60,335 nucleotides of DNA from Rhodococcus sp. HNM0563 (GCF_012726195.1 NZ_JAASAF010000016.1:1-60335); one strand, 5' to 3'; positions 1 through 8,995 are shown, numbered from the stretch's first letter. The notes: generated by a model from the letters alone, not told the origin. Program-made: numbers and translations.

Positions 1-1
1 A

Positions 2-43
2 GCCGAACCTGACCAACCCGGCGCCGATCAGGCCGCGGCCTAA
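2..43 (+). CDS. C-terminal end of a protein cut by the window edge
   Basis: One plus-strand frame is open from base 2 and ends at a TAA at 41-43, reading AEPDQPGADQAAA. It would be the tail of a gene lying to the left and convergent with the membrane protein that follows. The peptide is too short and too low in complexity to assign a function, and the reading frame itself is a guess. Confidence 0.3.
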   Translation, partial: AEPDQPGADQAAA

Positions 44-55
44 CTCCCGTTGGAC

Positions 56-991
56 TCAAACGCCTTGACACATTCCGCCGCGCGCAGCTCGGAAGCGTTG
101 GCGCAGGGTAGGAGGTCGCAGTAGCTCTGCGGCGTCGGCTTCACTGACGAGTGCTCGGTCGTCCGGGTTCTCGTGGAGGCGTTTCAACAGCGCGAAGAGG
201 GTGTTCGGTTCGGTCACGAGTACATGGGCCATGAGTGCGATCTTGTGCTCTTCGTCGTGTGGCGTCCGTTCCTCTCTCTCGATCACAGGTGAGGTGTGGA
301 TGTCGATACCGGGGTTCTGGAACGAGTCGATGATTCTCCCGTCGACATGCGTGATGTCTCCCCATTCCACGAATATCCTGGATACCTTGTTGGACAGCAG
401 GATACGTCGATGGGAATAACGTTCGATACCGCCGCTGTAGATACTCACGACGGTTTTGATTCTGATCGAAGCCAGGAACAGTGCGAGTGTGCTTGCGAGC
501 GTGGCGAGAGTAGCCATGTAGATCGCACCCGCTCGAGAGTCCCGGCCGTTCGGGAGGAGTGTTTCTTCTGCTCCTATGAACCAGCCGAGGGAGGCGGTGG
601 CGCCGTAACAGGCGCCAGCGATGAGTGAGATGATCAGAAACGGAATCAGTATGCTGGTGGTTGGAATCGACACCCCGTTGCCATACGACGGGTTGCGAAG
701 TGTGCGAATTTTTCCCGACAGACCCAGGTATCGAAATCCGGCTTCGCGCAGCAGTCCCAGAGCAATCATCGTCATCAACAATGAACCCCCACAGTACCCT
801 GCAGTGACCAATGGGTCTTCGATCCGCCAGCTCTCCCCGACAGTGCGGATGCCGAGTATCGCGAGTGCGGACGTGGCTACCGACCCGATCAGCATTGCCG
901 GGCGAAACCGTTGAGGCCACAGTGGGCGGCCGTCACCCCGAGTGTGGCTGCCGGATTCTGGTGAGCTGGTGCCGCGGCTCGACTCAGTCAT
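56..991 (-). CDS. Four-helix membrane protein with cytosolic C-terminal domain, partner of the T7SS-type genes
   Basis: This 311-residue protein has a charged N-terminal tail of about 30 residues and then four hydrophobic segments (near residues 32-52, 65-82, 107-135 and 150-170). A soluble C-terminal half follows, reminiscent of a PH-like domain (the stretch around VVSIYSGGIERYS). I chose the ATG at 991 because an AGGAG lies seven bases upstream; a longer TTG start would run into the neighbouring gene. It follows the WXG-like gene at 43 bp and is probably the last gene of that operon. I do not recognise a family. Its position after a candidate secreted effector suggests a dedicated membrane partner or immunity protein, which is inference only. 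Confidence 0.6.
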   Translation of the reverse strand: MTESSRGTSSPESGSHTRGDGRPLWPQRFRPAMLIGSVATSALAILGIRTVGESWRIEDPLVTAGYCGGSLLMTMIALGLLREAGFRYLGLSGKIRTLRNPSYGNGVSIPTTSILIPFLIISLIAGACYGATASLGWFIGAEETLLPNGRDSRAGAIYMATLATLASTLALFLASIRIKTVVSIYSGGIERYSHRRILLSNKVSRIFVEWGDITHVDGRIIDSFQNPGIDIHTSPVIEREERTPHDEEHKIALMAHVLVTEPNTLFALLKRLHENPDDRALVSEADAAELLRPPTLRQRFRAARGGMCQGV

Positions 992-1034
992 TGCGGTGCT
1001 CCTGAGCGCATTCTCGGAAGGATTCTTCCATGGA

Positions 1035-2027
1035 TCAATCCCACTCTTTCTGAAGTTTTTTCGAGGAATACCACGTTGCGAGTCCGCCGAATGCCGCGCC
1101 GACAACGATCCCTACAGCGGTTCCTGCCCCTGGTGCAATAAGCGTGCCGAGGGTTCCGCCCACTTTTGTGCCGATGTATGTTCCTCCGAGGCCGGCGACG
1201 GCGCCTGCGCCTTCTGTTATCACAGCCTTGGTGGGATCCATTCCACCTTCGATATCGTTGTTGATCGCTGGTATCGTCCCGAGCACCGCGGCGAATGGGC
1301 CGAGTCCCTTCGCAACTCCTGCTGCGAGGTCGTCGCCTGCCGCGATAGCAGCACTCGTCATTGCCTTGTCGGTCACGTCGGTCACGACGCCGATCGTGGA
1401 CGCGGCGACGGTGGTGGGCACGTCCGGAACCCAGGAGAACTCACCGTGGTCGGACTGGACGACCTTTCCGGGTGTCGCAGCTGAGGCTGCGTCCTCCAAT
1501 ATTGCGATTGCGTTGTTGATGCGACCCGTGACGTCGCCCGCGGCTGCCGCAGCCTGTTGGAGTACGTCGACCAGCGCGACACTGAGCTCGGCGGCCTGGC
1601 GTTCGAGCTGGAGGGATGCGGTGTCGTAGGTCGCGCCCGGTGGCAGCAGCGCGCGAAGAAGTGAGATCTGGTTCGCTGCGTCGACGATGCCGTTGTCGTG
1701 CACGGTGAACGATTGGGATTCGGCCGCCCTCACCAGCCCGGCGACGTGCATCCGGGCGCCTTCGACGATCGGTGCCCCGGTGCGATAGGCGTCGGCAACC
1801 TGCAGGAGGGCCCCGGCGATAGCGCTGCCGAGGGAACGTTCTCGGATTACACGGAGGGCTGCGGCATTCGCGGCGTCGCCTTTCCACTGTTCGGCGAGGG
1901 CATCCTGATCGTTGAGGAGGCCCTTCATGTGGTCGTCGAGTGAGTCGACGATCGTGTCGAGCCCGTCTGCAGTTGTCCGGAGAGCGTCAGGGTTCCAGGC
2001 TTCGACGGCAGAGACGCCGGGACTCAC
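1035..2027 (-). CDS. WXG100/LXG-like type VII secretion substrate with C-terminal glycine-zipper
   Basis: The product is 330 residues. The first 100 form an alpha-helical WXG100-like region, with the characteristic W-x-G turn in EQWKGDAANAAA near residue 48. A helical middle follows, then a C-terminal region very rich in Gly, Ala and Val (about residues 270-315), resembling glycine-zipper segments that insert into membranes. It starts with GTG, and its first bases overlap the stop of the upstream small gene as GTGA, so the two are translationally coupled. The layout resembles ESX cargo proteins and membrane-active polymorphic toxins. No catalytic toxin domain is visible, so a toxin role is only a possibility. 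Confidence 0.65.
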   Translation of the reverse strand: MSPGVSAVEAWNPDALRTTADGLDTIVDSLDDHMKGLLNDQDALAEQWKGDAANAAALRVIRERSLGSAIAGALLQVADAYRTGAPIVEGARMHVAGLVRAAESQSFTVHDNGIVDAANQISLLRALLPPGATYDTASLQLERQAAELSVALVDVLQQAAAAAGDVTGRINNAIAILEDAASAATPGKVVQSDHGEFSWVPDVPTTVAASTIGVVTDVTDKAMTSAAIAAGDDLAAGVAKGLGPFAAVLGTIPAINNDIEGGMDPTKAVITEGAGAVAGLGGTYIGTKVGGTLGTLIAPGAGTAVGIVVGAAFGGLATWYSSKKLQKEWD

Positions 2028-2323
2028 CGGGGCAGGTCCATCGCCGTGAGTGCTGCGACGAAGTCGGCCTCGGCGATCTCGTAGTCGTCTGCCGCTCCGT
2101 TCGAGATGTCGGTGACTTCGAGGAGGCGCTGGCGGATGTTGGCCAGTGCTTGGGCCGTAGCGAGGTGGCCGCGTGTACTTGCCTCACTGAATCCTGTGCC
2201 GGGAAGTGCTGCGTGCGAGTGTGCGTACGGGGTGCTGGTGTCCCATTCCCCGATCGCATCTGCTGCGCCACTCACCGATGAGGCGAACGCGCGAAGCGCG
2301 TGTGGATCTACCTGCAACGTCAC
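2024..2323 (-). CDS. EspC-like small type VII secretion protein
   Basis: This 99-residue protein is predicted to be an alpha-helical hairpin of the kind found in EspC/DUF2580 proteins, which are exported by ESX systems. It begins MTLQVDPHALRAFASSV, has a small-residue turn in the middle, and ends with a second amphipathic helix. The GTG start at 2323 has a run of Gs about eight bases upstream. It is the first gene of the trio that continues with the WXG-like protein through a GTGA overlap. Paired small and large helical-hairpin proteins are usually exported together as a heterodimer. No ESX core gene is in the window, so the secretion machine would have to be elsewhere. Confidence 0.65.
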   Translation of the reverse strand: MTLQVDPHALRAFASSVSGAADAIGEWDTSTPYAHSHAALPGTGFSEASTRGHLATAQALANIRQRLLEVTDISNGAADDYEIAEADFVAALTAMDLPR

Positions 2324-2507
2324 AACTGTCCCCCCGACAGAATCCCCCGATGTGCCTGGGTTGTGACGATAGCAGAGTGGGTGGAGGGTTCTGAGGCCCT
2401 GATCGTGGACCCCGCAATGGTTTCGGACGGATACAACGGTTCGTTCGGTCGCATCTGACCGTTCCGGTTGTATATGTGCATGAGATATGAAGGGGCGGAA
2501 AAAGATC

Positions 2508-2541
2508 GAGCCCTGCCGGTCCCGGAGGACCGACAGGGCTC
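2508..2541 (-). terminator. Intrinsic terminator of fadB2
   Basis: Two 15-base arms (2508-2522 and 2527-2541) pair with one mismatch around a four-base loop. On the minus strand they are followed by GATCTTTTTCC, a U-tract. It lies 17 bases past the fadB2 stop and separates that gene from the T7SS-type trio. The rest of the 2324-2557 gap should hold the promoter of the trio; I could not pick clear -35/-10 boxes. Confidence 0.85.
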
Positions 2542-2557
2542 GACTGTACTGCTGGGA

Positions 2558-3412
2558 CTACTTGTAGCTGTAGAAGCCCTCACCGGTCTTGCGGCCCAAG
2601 CGGCCCGCCTCGACCATGCGACGCAACAGCGCCGGCGGAGCGTAGTTCGGCTGAGCGAACTCGTCGTACAACGACTGCGCGGCGTTGAGGGCGATATCGA
2701 GACCGACGGTGTCGAGCAACGTCAGCGGACCCATCGGGTAGCCGCAGCCGCCCTTCATCGCGGCGTCGATGTCTTCCTTTGTCGCGTAACCGGACTCGAG
2801 CATCCGCACCGCGTCGCACAGGTACGGGATGAGCAGCGCGTTGACGATGAAGCCTGCGCGGTCACCGGCGCGCACCGCAGTCTTGCCGAGGGTGTTCTTT
2901 GCGTAGTCGAACACCGTGTCGGCTGCGGCCTCATCGGTGGTCAGCGCGGAGATGACCTCGACGAGAGGCATCACCGGCACCGGGTTGAAGAAGTGGACGC
3001 CGACGACCTGGCCGGGACGCTGCGTCGCCTGCGCCATCTTGATGACGGGGATCGACGATGTGTTGGTCGCGAGAATGCCCTCGGGCTTGACGACCTTGTC
3101 GAGCTCGGCGAAGATCTCGACTTTCAGGGACTCGATCTCGGGTGCGGCCTCGATGACGAGGTCGCGGTCGGCGAACTCGCTCATGTCGAGCGTGACCTTG
3201 ATGCGGGCGAGGACTGCGTCTGCGTCCTCCTGGGTGATCTTGCCGGACTTCACGCCGCGACCGATCGACTTCGCGAGACGCTCACGTGCGGCCTCGGCGA
3301 ACTGCTCGGTCGTCTCTTTGACGAGCACGTCGCTACCGGCCTTGGCGCAGACCTCTGCGATGCCGGCACCCATGGTGCCGCCGCCGATAACGCCTACCTT
3401 TTCGATTGCCAC
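2558..3412 (-). CDS. fadB2: 3-hydroxybutyryl-CoA dehydrogenase
   Basis: The enzyme oxidises (S)-3-hydroxyacyl-CoA, typically 3-hydroxybutyryl-CoA, with NAD(P)+ in short-chain beta-oxidation or storage-lipid turnover in the cytosol. The 284-residue chain has an N-terminal Rossmann fold with GGGTMG at residues 10-15 and the catalytic His140 in HFFNPVPVMPL. The C-terminal dimerisation domain is complete, and the length matches the mycobacterial FadB2 family. The start is GTG with AGGAG about ten bases upstream. It lies 55 bp after fadE25 on the same strand and is probably cotranscribed, so dehydrogenation and hydroxyacyl oxidation are made together. Confidence 0.92.
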   Translation of the reverse strand: MAIEKVGVIGGGTMGAGIAEVCAKAGSDVLVKETTEQFAEAARERLAKSIGRGVKSGKITQEDADAVLARIKVTLDMSEFADRDLVIEAAPEIESLKVEIFAELDKVVKPEGILATNTSSIPVIKMAQATQRPGQVVGVHFFNPVPVMPLVEVISALTTDEAAADTVFDYAKNTLGKTAVRAGDRAGFIVNALLIPYLCDAVRMLESGYATKEDIDAAMKGGCGYPMGPLTLLDTVGLDIALNAAQSLYDEFAQPNYAPPALLRRMVEAGRLGRKTGEGFYSYK

Positions 3413-3467
3413 TACACAAACTCCTGATCGATGAGGGATTCTCGACTAAGACCGTATCCGAGCGTGG

Positions 3468-4625
3468 TCAGCGAAGCAGTGCTCGCGACATGACGACGCG
3501 CTGGATCTGGTTGGTGCCCTCGTAGATCTGGGTGATCTTGGCGTCGCGCATCATTCGCTCGACCGGGAAGTCCGTGGTGTAGCCGGCGCCACCGAACAGC
3601 TGCACCGCATCGGTGGTGACCTCCATGGCGACATCCGACGCGAAGCACTTGGCAGCGGCCGAGATGAAGCCGAGGTTGCCTTCGCCGCGCTCGGCGCGCG
3701 CGGCCGAGGTGTAGACCATCAGGCGGGCGGCCTCGACCTTCATGGCCATGTCGGCGAGCATGAACTGCACACCCTGGTTGTCGGAGATCGGACGTCCGAA
3801 CTGCTTGCGATCCTTGACGTAGGTGATCGCGGCGTCGAGCGCACCCTGGGCGAGCCCGACGGCCTGTGCGCCGATGGTGGGACGCGTGTGGTCGAGGGTC
3901 GCGAGAGCCGTCTTGAAGCCGGTGCCGGGCTCGCCGACGATGCGGTCGCCGGGGATGCGGCAGTTCTCGAAGTACAGCTCGGCGGTGGGCGAGCCCTTGA
4001 TGCCGAGTTTCTTCTCCTTGGGCCCGACGACGAAGCCTTCGTCGTCCTTGTGGACCATGAACGACGAGATGCCGTTGGCGCCCTTGTCGGGATCGGTCAC
4101 CGCCATGACCGTGTACCAGGTGGACTTGCCTCCGTTGGTGATCCAGCACTTGGAACCGTTGAGGATCCAGTCGTCGCCGTCCGCCTTCGCGCGGGTGCGC
4201 ATCGACGCGGCGTCGGAGCCGGCCTCACGCTCGGACAGCGCATACGACGCCATCGCTCCGTTGACGATGTCCGGCAGGACCTTGGCCTTGAGCTCGTCGG
4301 AGCCGCGCAGGATCAGGCCCATGGTGCCGAGCTTGTTGACGGCCGGGATCAGCGACGAGGACCCGCACACGCGGGCGACTTCCTCGATCACGATGCACGC
4401 GGCGATGGAGTCGGCGCCCTGGCCCTCGAACTGCTCGGGGACGTGGATGGCATTGAAGCCGGACTTGTTGAGTGCGTCGAGCGCCTCCTGCGGGAAGCGG
4501 GAGTTCTCGTCGACATCCTTCGCGTGAGGCGCGATCTCCTTCTCGGAGAGTGCGCGGATCGCCTCGCGCAGGGCGTCGTGTTCTTCGCTGAGCTTGAATA
4601 GATCGAAATCGGCGTTGAGGGCCAT
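3468..4625 (-). CDS. fadE25: Acyl-CoA dehydrogenase FadE25
   Basis: This is an FAD-dependent short/branched-chain acyl-CoA dehydrogenase of 385 residues. It shows ALSEREAGSDAAS in the flavin region, DRKQFGRPI in the C-terminal helical domain and the catalytic base in QIYEGTNQIQR (Glu369). From memory the sequence is almost collinear with M. tuberculosis FadE25. The ATG at 4625 was preferred over an upstream GTG because of its AGGAG and because it matches the family start. Electrons would pass to ETF. It is followed by fadB2 and preceded by a TetR gene on the same strand. Confidence 0.9.
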   Translation of the reverse strand: MALNADFDLFKLSEEHDALREAIRALSEKEIAPHAKDVDENSRFPQEALDALNKSGFNAIHVPEQFEGQGADSIAACIVIEEVARVCGSSSLIPAVNKLGTMGLILRGSDELKAKVLPDIVNGAMASYALSEREAGSDAASMRTRAKADGDDWILNGSKCWITNGGKSTWYTVMAVTDPDKGANGISSFMVHKDDEGFVVGPKEKKLGIKGSPTAELYFENCRIPGDRIVGEPGTGFKTALATLDHTRPTIGAQAVGLAQGALDAAITYVKDRKQFGRPISDNQGVQFMLADMAMKVEAARLMVYTSAARAERGEGNLGFISAAAKCFASDVAMEVTTDAVQLFGGAGYTTDFPVERMMRDAKITQIYEGTNQIQRVVMSRALLR

Positions 4626-4784
4626 GGGATCGGAACTCCTATCGGCACGCGGTGCCATTTCAGAGGGTGTATCTGCGCCTACAGTATCTGAGCTGACGGC
4701 GCAACGTCGCAGAATCGTCCAATTTTAACCACGGCACTGAGTGCCAGGTCAATGGTGAGGGTGGCTCAGGGTAGCGAGTAGTCG

Positions 4785-5504
4785 CTATGCGCCGAGTGTG
4801 CGCCGGACTTCTTCGGCGATCTCGGTCGGCGACGTTCCCGCGGGATAAGTCACCACCATCACGGCACGTGGTGCCTCGGTGGTGGAGGGCGAGTCTGCAC
4901 CCGGAACGACGCCGAACGTGCGCCTGATGTCGTACAACTCCCGATCGAGGACCTCCGCGGTCGCGGTGTCGTCGCCGCGGATCATCGCCCTCAACAGGAA
5001 GTTGTGCGCCGACGTCACCGCGGCGGCGAAGCTCACGATCCGGATGGGCTTCTCGCCCGGCACCGCCTGGCGCAGGAACTCGGTGAACAACCGCTCGTAG
5101 CGGTAGGTCGTCACGAGTTCGCGATCGCGCAGTGCGGGCACCCGCTGCACCACCCGGTACCGCCACACCGACAGGTCGCGCCGGTCGCGGAAGTAACCGA
5201 ACACGAGTTGCGCAGCATCGCAGGCGGCAACCCACGGGTCGTCGAAGTCGCGCGACAGGTATTCCGACACCTGTTCGAGCAGCGACTCGTGGTCGGCGAA
5301 GATCACGTCCTCTTTGGAGCGGAACTGCCGGAAGAACGTGCGACGCGAGACTCCCGCCGCCGCAGCGATCTGCTCGACGGTCGTCGATTCGTAGCCGTGC
5401 TGCGAGAACAGCCTGATTGCCTGGGCAACTACGTGCACCCGGAACTGGGCGGGATCGGGCCCCGCCGCCTCGGTGCGACGAGTGGGAGTCGATCCGTGCG
5501 TCAT
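4785..5504 (-). CDS. TetR-family transcriptional regulator
   Basis: This is a 239-residue TetR regulator. Its N-terminal helix-turn-helix is clear (TTVEQIAAAAGVSRRTFFRQF, about residues 40-60), followed by an all-helical ligand domain of ordinary length. It lies between an acyl-CoA synthetase gene (36 bp upstream on the same strand) and fadE25 (159 bp downstream). A role in acyl-CoA-responsive control of these genes is likely but not shown. The ATG has only a weak Shine-Dalgarno, so translation may be coupled to the preceding synthetase gene. Confidence 0.85.
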   Translation of the reverse strand: MTHGSTPTRRTEAAGPDPAQFRVHVVAQAIRLFSQHGYESTTVEQIAAAAGVSRRTFFRQFRSKEDVIFADHESLLEQVSEYLSRDFDDPWVAACDAAQLVFGYFRDRRDLSVWRYRVVQRVPALRDRELVTTYRYERLFTEFLRQAVPGEKPIRIVSFAAAVTSAHNFLLRAMIRGDDTATAEVLDRELYDIRRTFGVVPGADSPSTTEAPRAVMVVTYPAGTSPTEIAEEVRRTLGA

Positions 5505-5540
5505 GGTTACCGAGTATCCAAGGTCCGAACCCTCGCCACG

Positions 5541-7181
5541 TCAAGACCTCGGAGTTTCCGTCGCACGCAGTTCGAACTTGAGAATCTTGCCGGTCGAGGT
5601 GCGCGGCAGTTCGAGCGGGAAGACGATGTCACGGGGGACCTTGTAGCCCGCCAGCAGGCTGCGGGTGTGGGCGATGAGGTCGTCCGCGGTGACAGACTGT
5701 TCCTTCTTCAAGATCACGAACGCCTTCGGCCGTTCACCCCACTTCTCGTCGGGAACACCGACCACGGCGACGTCGATCACCGCGGGGTGCGCCATGATCG
5801 CCTGTTCTACCTCGACCGTCGAGATGTTCTCGCCACCGGAGATGATGATGTCCTTGGCGCGGTCCTTGAGCTGGATATACCCGTCCGGGTGCATCACACC
5901 GAGGTCGCCGGTGTGGAACCAGCCGCCGGCGAATGCCTCGGCGGTGGCATCGGGATCCTTGTAGTAACCGAGCATGACGTTGTTGCCGCGCAGCACGATC
6001 TCGCCCATGGTCTCGGCGTCGGCCGGAACGTCGTTCATGTTGTCGTCGACGATGCGGGCCGTTTCGGCCTGCAGCATCCCGACACCCTGCCTGGACAACA
6101 GTGCGGCGCGTTCGTCACCTGTCTTGTCGTCCCACGAATCCTGGTACTCGCAGATCGTGTACGGGCCGTACACCTCGGTCAGGCCGTAGACGTGCACGAC
6201 GGTGATGCCCATCTGTTCGAGTTGTGCGATCACGGTCGGGGACGGTGGTGCACCCGCGGTGGTGATGTGCAACGGGCGGTCGAGGGGGTGCGCCTGCTCG
6301 GCGTTCGCGATGGTCGAGCACACCGCGGGAGCACCGCACAGGTTGGTCACCCCCAAGTTGTCGATGGCGTCCCAGATGGCGTCGGCGCGCACCGCCCGCA
6401 GGCAGATATGAGTGCCGCCCGCCGCGGTGACCGCCCACGGCGTGCACCAGCCGTTGCAATGGAACATCGGCAGCGTCCACAGGTATTTGCTCTGTCCGGT
6501 GAACCCGTTGTGGAAGGTCTCGCCGAGCGAGTTGAGGTAGGCGCCGCGGTGCGAGTACATCACTCCCTTCGGCTTCCCGGTCGTACCCGACGTGTAGTTG
6601 AGCGTGATGACGCCGAGTTCGTCGTCGACGCTCCACGGCAGCGGGCTGTCGTCGAGCGAATCGGCGAGCGCGAGGAACTCGTCGTAGCGCGCGGTGATCA
6701 CACCGGAAGGAACCTCGGGCGCCGGCACCGTCGAATCAGGGATTTCGACGATGTCGGTGAGCGTCGGGACATCGACGCCGGTGAGCGAGCCGACGAACTC
6801 GGAATCGACGAAGAGCAGCGACGCCTCCGCATGACCCAGGATGTAGTCGAGTTCCGGACCGGCGAGCCGGGAGTTCAGCGCGATGAGCACCCCGCCGGCA
6901 AGCGGCACTGCGAAATGTGCGATGAGAGTCTCGGGCACGTTCGGCGTCAGGTAGGCCACCCGGTCGCCGGGCTTGATTCGGCTCCTCAGGACCCGGGCAA
7001 GGCGTTGGGTCTCGTCGGCGAACTCCGCGTATGTGTACCGACGGTCGCCGTAGATGATGGCGGTGCGATCGGGAAACACCGACGCCGAACGCTCGAGGAA
7101 GCGCAGCGGGGTGAGCTGGCTGTGGTTGGCGGTCGCGGCAGAGCTGTCGAGTGCGGTGGGCACGGAAACCTCCGGGGTCAT
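5541..7181 (-). CDS. Fatty-acid/carboxylic-acid CoA ligase (FadD type)
   Basis: The 546-residue protein belongs to the adenylate-forming superfamily that activates carboxylic acids to acyl-CoA via an acyl-AMP. The phosphate-binding loop YTSGTTGKPKG, the GWFHTGDLG motif and the C-terminal lysine in STGKILKFELR are all intact. The segment LPMFHCNGWCTPW is typical of the medium-chain/AlkK-like branch rather than very-long-chain FadDs. The ATG at 7181 is used; a longer TTG start at 7217 is less likely. It diverges from the GAF-LuxR gene with 116 bp between the starts, so that regulator may control it. The substrate is not predictable. Confidence 0.88.
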   Translation of the reverse strand: MTPEVSVPTALDSSAATANHSQLTPLRFLERSASVFPDRTAIIYGDRRYTYAEFADETQRLARVLRSRIKPGDRVAYLTPNVPETLIAHFAVPLAGGVLIALNSRLAGPELDYILGHAEASLLFVDSEFVGSLTGVDVPTLTDIVEIPDSTVPAPEVPSGVITARYDEFLALADSLDDSPLPWSVDDELGVITLNYTSGTTGKPKGVMYSHRGAYLNSLGETFHNGFTGQSKYLWTLPMFHCNGWCTPWAVTAAGGTHICLRAVRADAIWDAIDNLGVTNLCGAPAVCSTIANAEQAHPLDRPLHITTAGAPPSPTVIAQLEQMGITVVHVYGLTEVYGPYTICEYQDSWDDKTGDERAALLSRQGVGMLQAETARIVDDNMNDVPADAETMGEIVLRGNNVMLGYYKDPDATAEAFAGGWFHTGDLGVMHPDGYIQLKDRAKDIIISGGENISTVEVEQAIMAHPAVIDVAVVGVPDEKWGERPKAFVILKKEQSVTADDLIAHTRSLLAGYKVPRDIVFPLELPRTSTGKILKFELRATETPRS

Positions 7182-7297
7182 CGGGAAAGGCGGCGTCGCG
7201 TGTGATCGTCGCAACACCGGACGCCGTCGAGGCTACGAATCACGGAATCGGCGTCGCTACCCTAGAAAGAGGGTGTTCGGAGGAGGAGAACCGACCA

Positions 7298-8176
7298 GTG
7301 AGTGCTGCGAATCGGGCCGATCTGCTTCGGCCGAGTGACGTCGACACGCTTCGCGCCGAATTGCGGTCGCTGAAGCAGGTGACGGACCTTCCCATTCTGT
7401 TCGGAGGTACCGTCGACGGCGCCGACCTGGTGTTGTCCGGGTACGTCGGAACTCGTGGGCGCTTCCTCCGTAACCTCGTGATCAGTTCCGAACGAGGACT
7501 CGGTGGCCGGGCGATCGCAGAGCAGCGTCCAGGCTCGGTCGCCGATTACTTCACCTCACCGCGCATCACCCATGACTACGACAAGCCGGTCGCGGGTGAA
7601 GGGATCGAGTCGCTGCTGGCGGTACCTGTCGTAGTGCGCGGGAAGACCCGCGCCGCGATGTACGGCGGTCTCCGGACACCCCGATCCATCGGAGACGCCG
7701 TCACCGACCGGATCGTGCAGTCGGCCCGTGCGCTGGCGCGGGAGATCGAGATCCGCGACGAAGTCGATCGTCGGGTGGCGCTGCTCGGCAACATTGGAGA
7801 CGGCGTCGAGCCGGAACACGGTGACCGGATACCACGCACGGTGTCCGACACGATCACAGAAACCTATCTGGAGCTGCGCGAAATTGCGGCGTTGACGAAC
7901 GATTCCGACCTGGAATCACGGTTGAGAGGGATCGAAGGCAGGTTGCGGGCTCTCGGTAGCGCCGGTGAGCCGGTAACGGCCGTCCGGTTGACCCCGCGTG
8001 AACGGGACGTGCTGGGGTATGTCGCCCTGGGGTGCCGCAACGCCGAGATCGCTGAGCGGCTGTCCTTGAGTCCGGAGACCGTGAAGAGCTACGTGCGCAA
8101 TATTCTGGCCAAACTCGAGGTGCACGGTCGTCACGAAGCGGTCGTGGAGGCGCGTCGTCGAGGGCTGTTGCTCTGA
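7298..8176 (+). CDS. GAF-domain LuxR-type transcriptional regulator
   Basis: The product is 292 residues. A GAF-like sensor occupies roughly residues 15-160, a linker helix follows, and a LuxR helix-turn-helix ends the protein (LTPRERDVLGYVALGCRNAE and the recognition helix SPETVKSYVRN). There is no receiver domain, so it probably responds to a small molecule. The GTG at 7298 follows a strong GGAGGAGG. It is divergent from the FadD-type ligase, and proteins of this layout often regulate adjacent acyl-CoA ligase or dehydrogenase genes in actinobacteria. Confidence 0.85.
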   Translation: MSAANRADLLRPSDVDTLRAELRSLKQVTDLPILFGGTVDGADLVLSGYVGTRGRFLRNLVISSERGLGGRAIAEQRPGSVADYFTSPRITHDYDKPVAGEGIESLLAVPVVVRGKTRAAMYGGLRTPRSIGDAVTDRIVQSARALAREIEIRDEVDRRVALLGNIGDGVEPEHGDRIPRTVSDTITETYLELREIAALTNDSDLESRLRGIEGRLRALGSAGEPVTAVRLTPRERDVLGYVALGCRNAEIAERLSLSPETVKSYVRNILAKLEVHGRHEAVVEARRRGLLL

Positions 8177-8213
8177 AAGGACAAGTGGTTTTCCGCCGCC
8201 GGTGGCGAGTGCG

Positions 8214-8897
8214 TCACACCGGCTCGGGGAGTTCGGCCTCCGGGCCGGGGACGCCACCGACCGCCGCGACGAGGCGTTCACGCGCTCGTCCCAGGTGGTC
8301 GGCGAGGATCGAGACCGCGAGCTCGCCGTTTCCGGAGGCCACCGCATCGAGTATCTGCCGGTGTTCGGCGGCGATGCTCCCCGTGGTCAGCAGATGCTGG
8401 CCCTGAACCTGGACCATGCACAACCGCACCTCGGAGACGAGCGAACCGAACATTCTGCTCGTCCGAGGGCTCCCCATCGCCTCCACCAGTGAGGTATGGA
8501 AGCGCATATCGGGTTCGACGATCGCGAGCGGTGCGTTGTCGGTCATCGCGGAGATCGCCTCGTTGGCGGTGACAGCAGAGTCGGGAACATGTGCGCGCTG
8601 CGCCAGATAGCGCAGCGCTGTGGACTCGAGGTGCGCGCGGGTGCAATAGATGTCGCGGACGTCGTCGGGCCCCAGCTTCGGTACGCGCGCGGTCTTGTGG
8701 GCGCTGCGCTGGAGGAGACCCTCACCGACGAGCTTCTCGATGGCTGCTTTCGCAGTCGGCCGTGCTACCTCGTACACCCGTGCGACTTCGGCTTCGGTCA
8801 GCGTGTCGTCGTGCGCGAGCTCGCCGGAGAACAACCGCCCCCGCAGTTCCTCGGTGAGGGCGTCGATGATCGACAGAGTTCTGACTCGTCCGGCCAT
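8214..8897 (-). CDS. GntR/FadR-family regulator (FCD domain)
   Basis: This 227-residue protein has an N-terminal winged helix-turn-helix (LTEAEVARVYEVARPTAKAA) and an FCD ligand domain. The D and three H residues expected to hold a metal are present in EPDMRFH, AEHRQI and ADHLGRA. Regulators of this kind respond to carboxylic acids such as lactate or glycolate. The ATG at 8897 has GGAGG upstream. It is divergent from the GlcD-like oxidase, and the intergenic region has a FadR-type palindrome on the oxidase promoter, so the oxidase is the likely target. The 3' end is convergent with the LuxR gene 37 bp away. Confidence 0.88.
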   Translation of the reverse strand: MAGRVRTLSIIDALTEELRGRLFSGELAHDDTLTEAEVARVYEVARPTAKAAIEKLVGEGLLQRSAHKTARVPKLGPDDVRDIYCTRAHLESTALRYLAQRAHVPDSAVTANEAISAMTDNAPLAIVEPDMRFHTSLVEAMGSPRTSRMFGSLVSEVRLCMVQVQGQHLLTTGSIAAEHRQILDAVASGNGELAVSILADHLGRARERLVAAVGGVPGPEAELPEPV

Positions 8898-8960
8898 TTC
8901 CGCTCCTCCGCTCCGCTGCCGATCGGTGCGCGATTCTTCCACGCTGCAACACCCCAGTCC

Positions 8961-8989
8961 TTGACTGTCCAGTTTACTTGTCTGACAAT
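8961..8989 (+). promoter_or_regulatory. Promoter of the GlcD-like oxidase, consistent with a leaderless mRNA
   Basis: TTGACT (8961-8966) and GACAAT (8984-8989) are spaced 17 bp. The ATG of the oxidase begins six bases after the -10, at the expected transcription start, and there is no Shine-Dalgarno. That layout is the usual signature of leaderless actinobacterial mRNAs. Confidence 0.6.
8978..8988. promoter_or_regulatory. FadR/GntR-type operator palindrome
   Basis: TTGTCTGACAA is a perfect palindrome around a central T and fits the T-N-GT-N3-AC-N-A pattern bound by FadR-subfamily GntR regulators. It overlaps the -10 of the oxidase promoter, so binding should repress. The neighbouring divergent GntR gene is the obvious candidate. 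Confidence 0.65.
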
Positions 8990-8995
8990 CTGTGA

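Noticed and set aside
5004..7205. A 733-residue open frame on the plus strand opposite the FadD-type ligase
   Set aside because: It is the mirror of GC-rich third codon positions in a well-supported ligase gene, has no recognisable domain and no ribosome-binding site.
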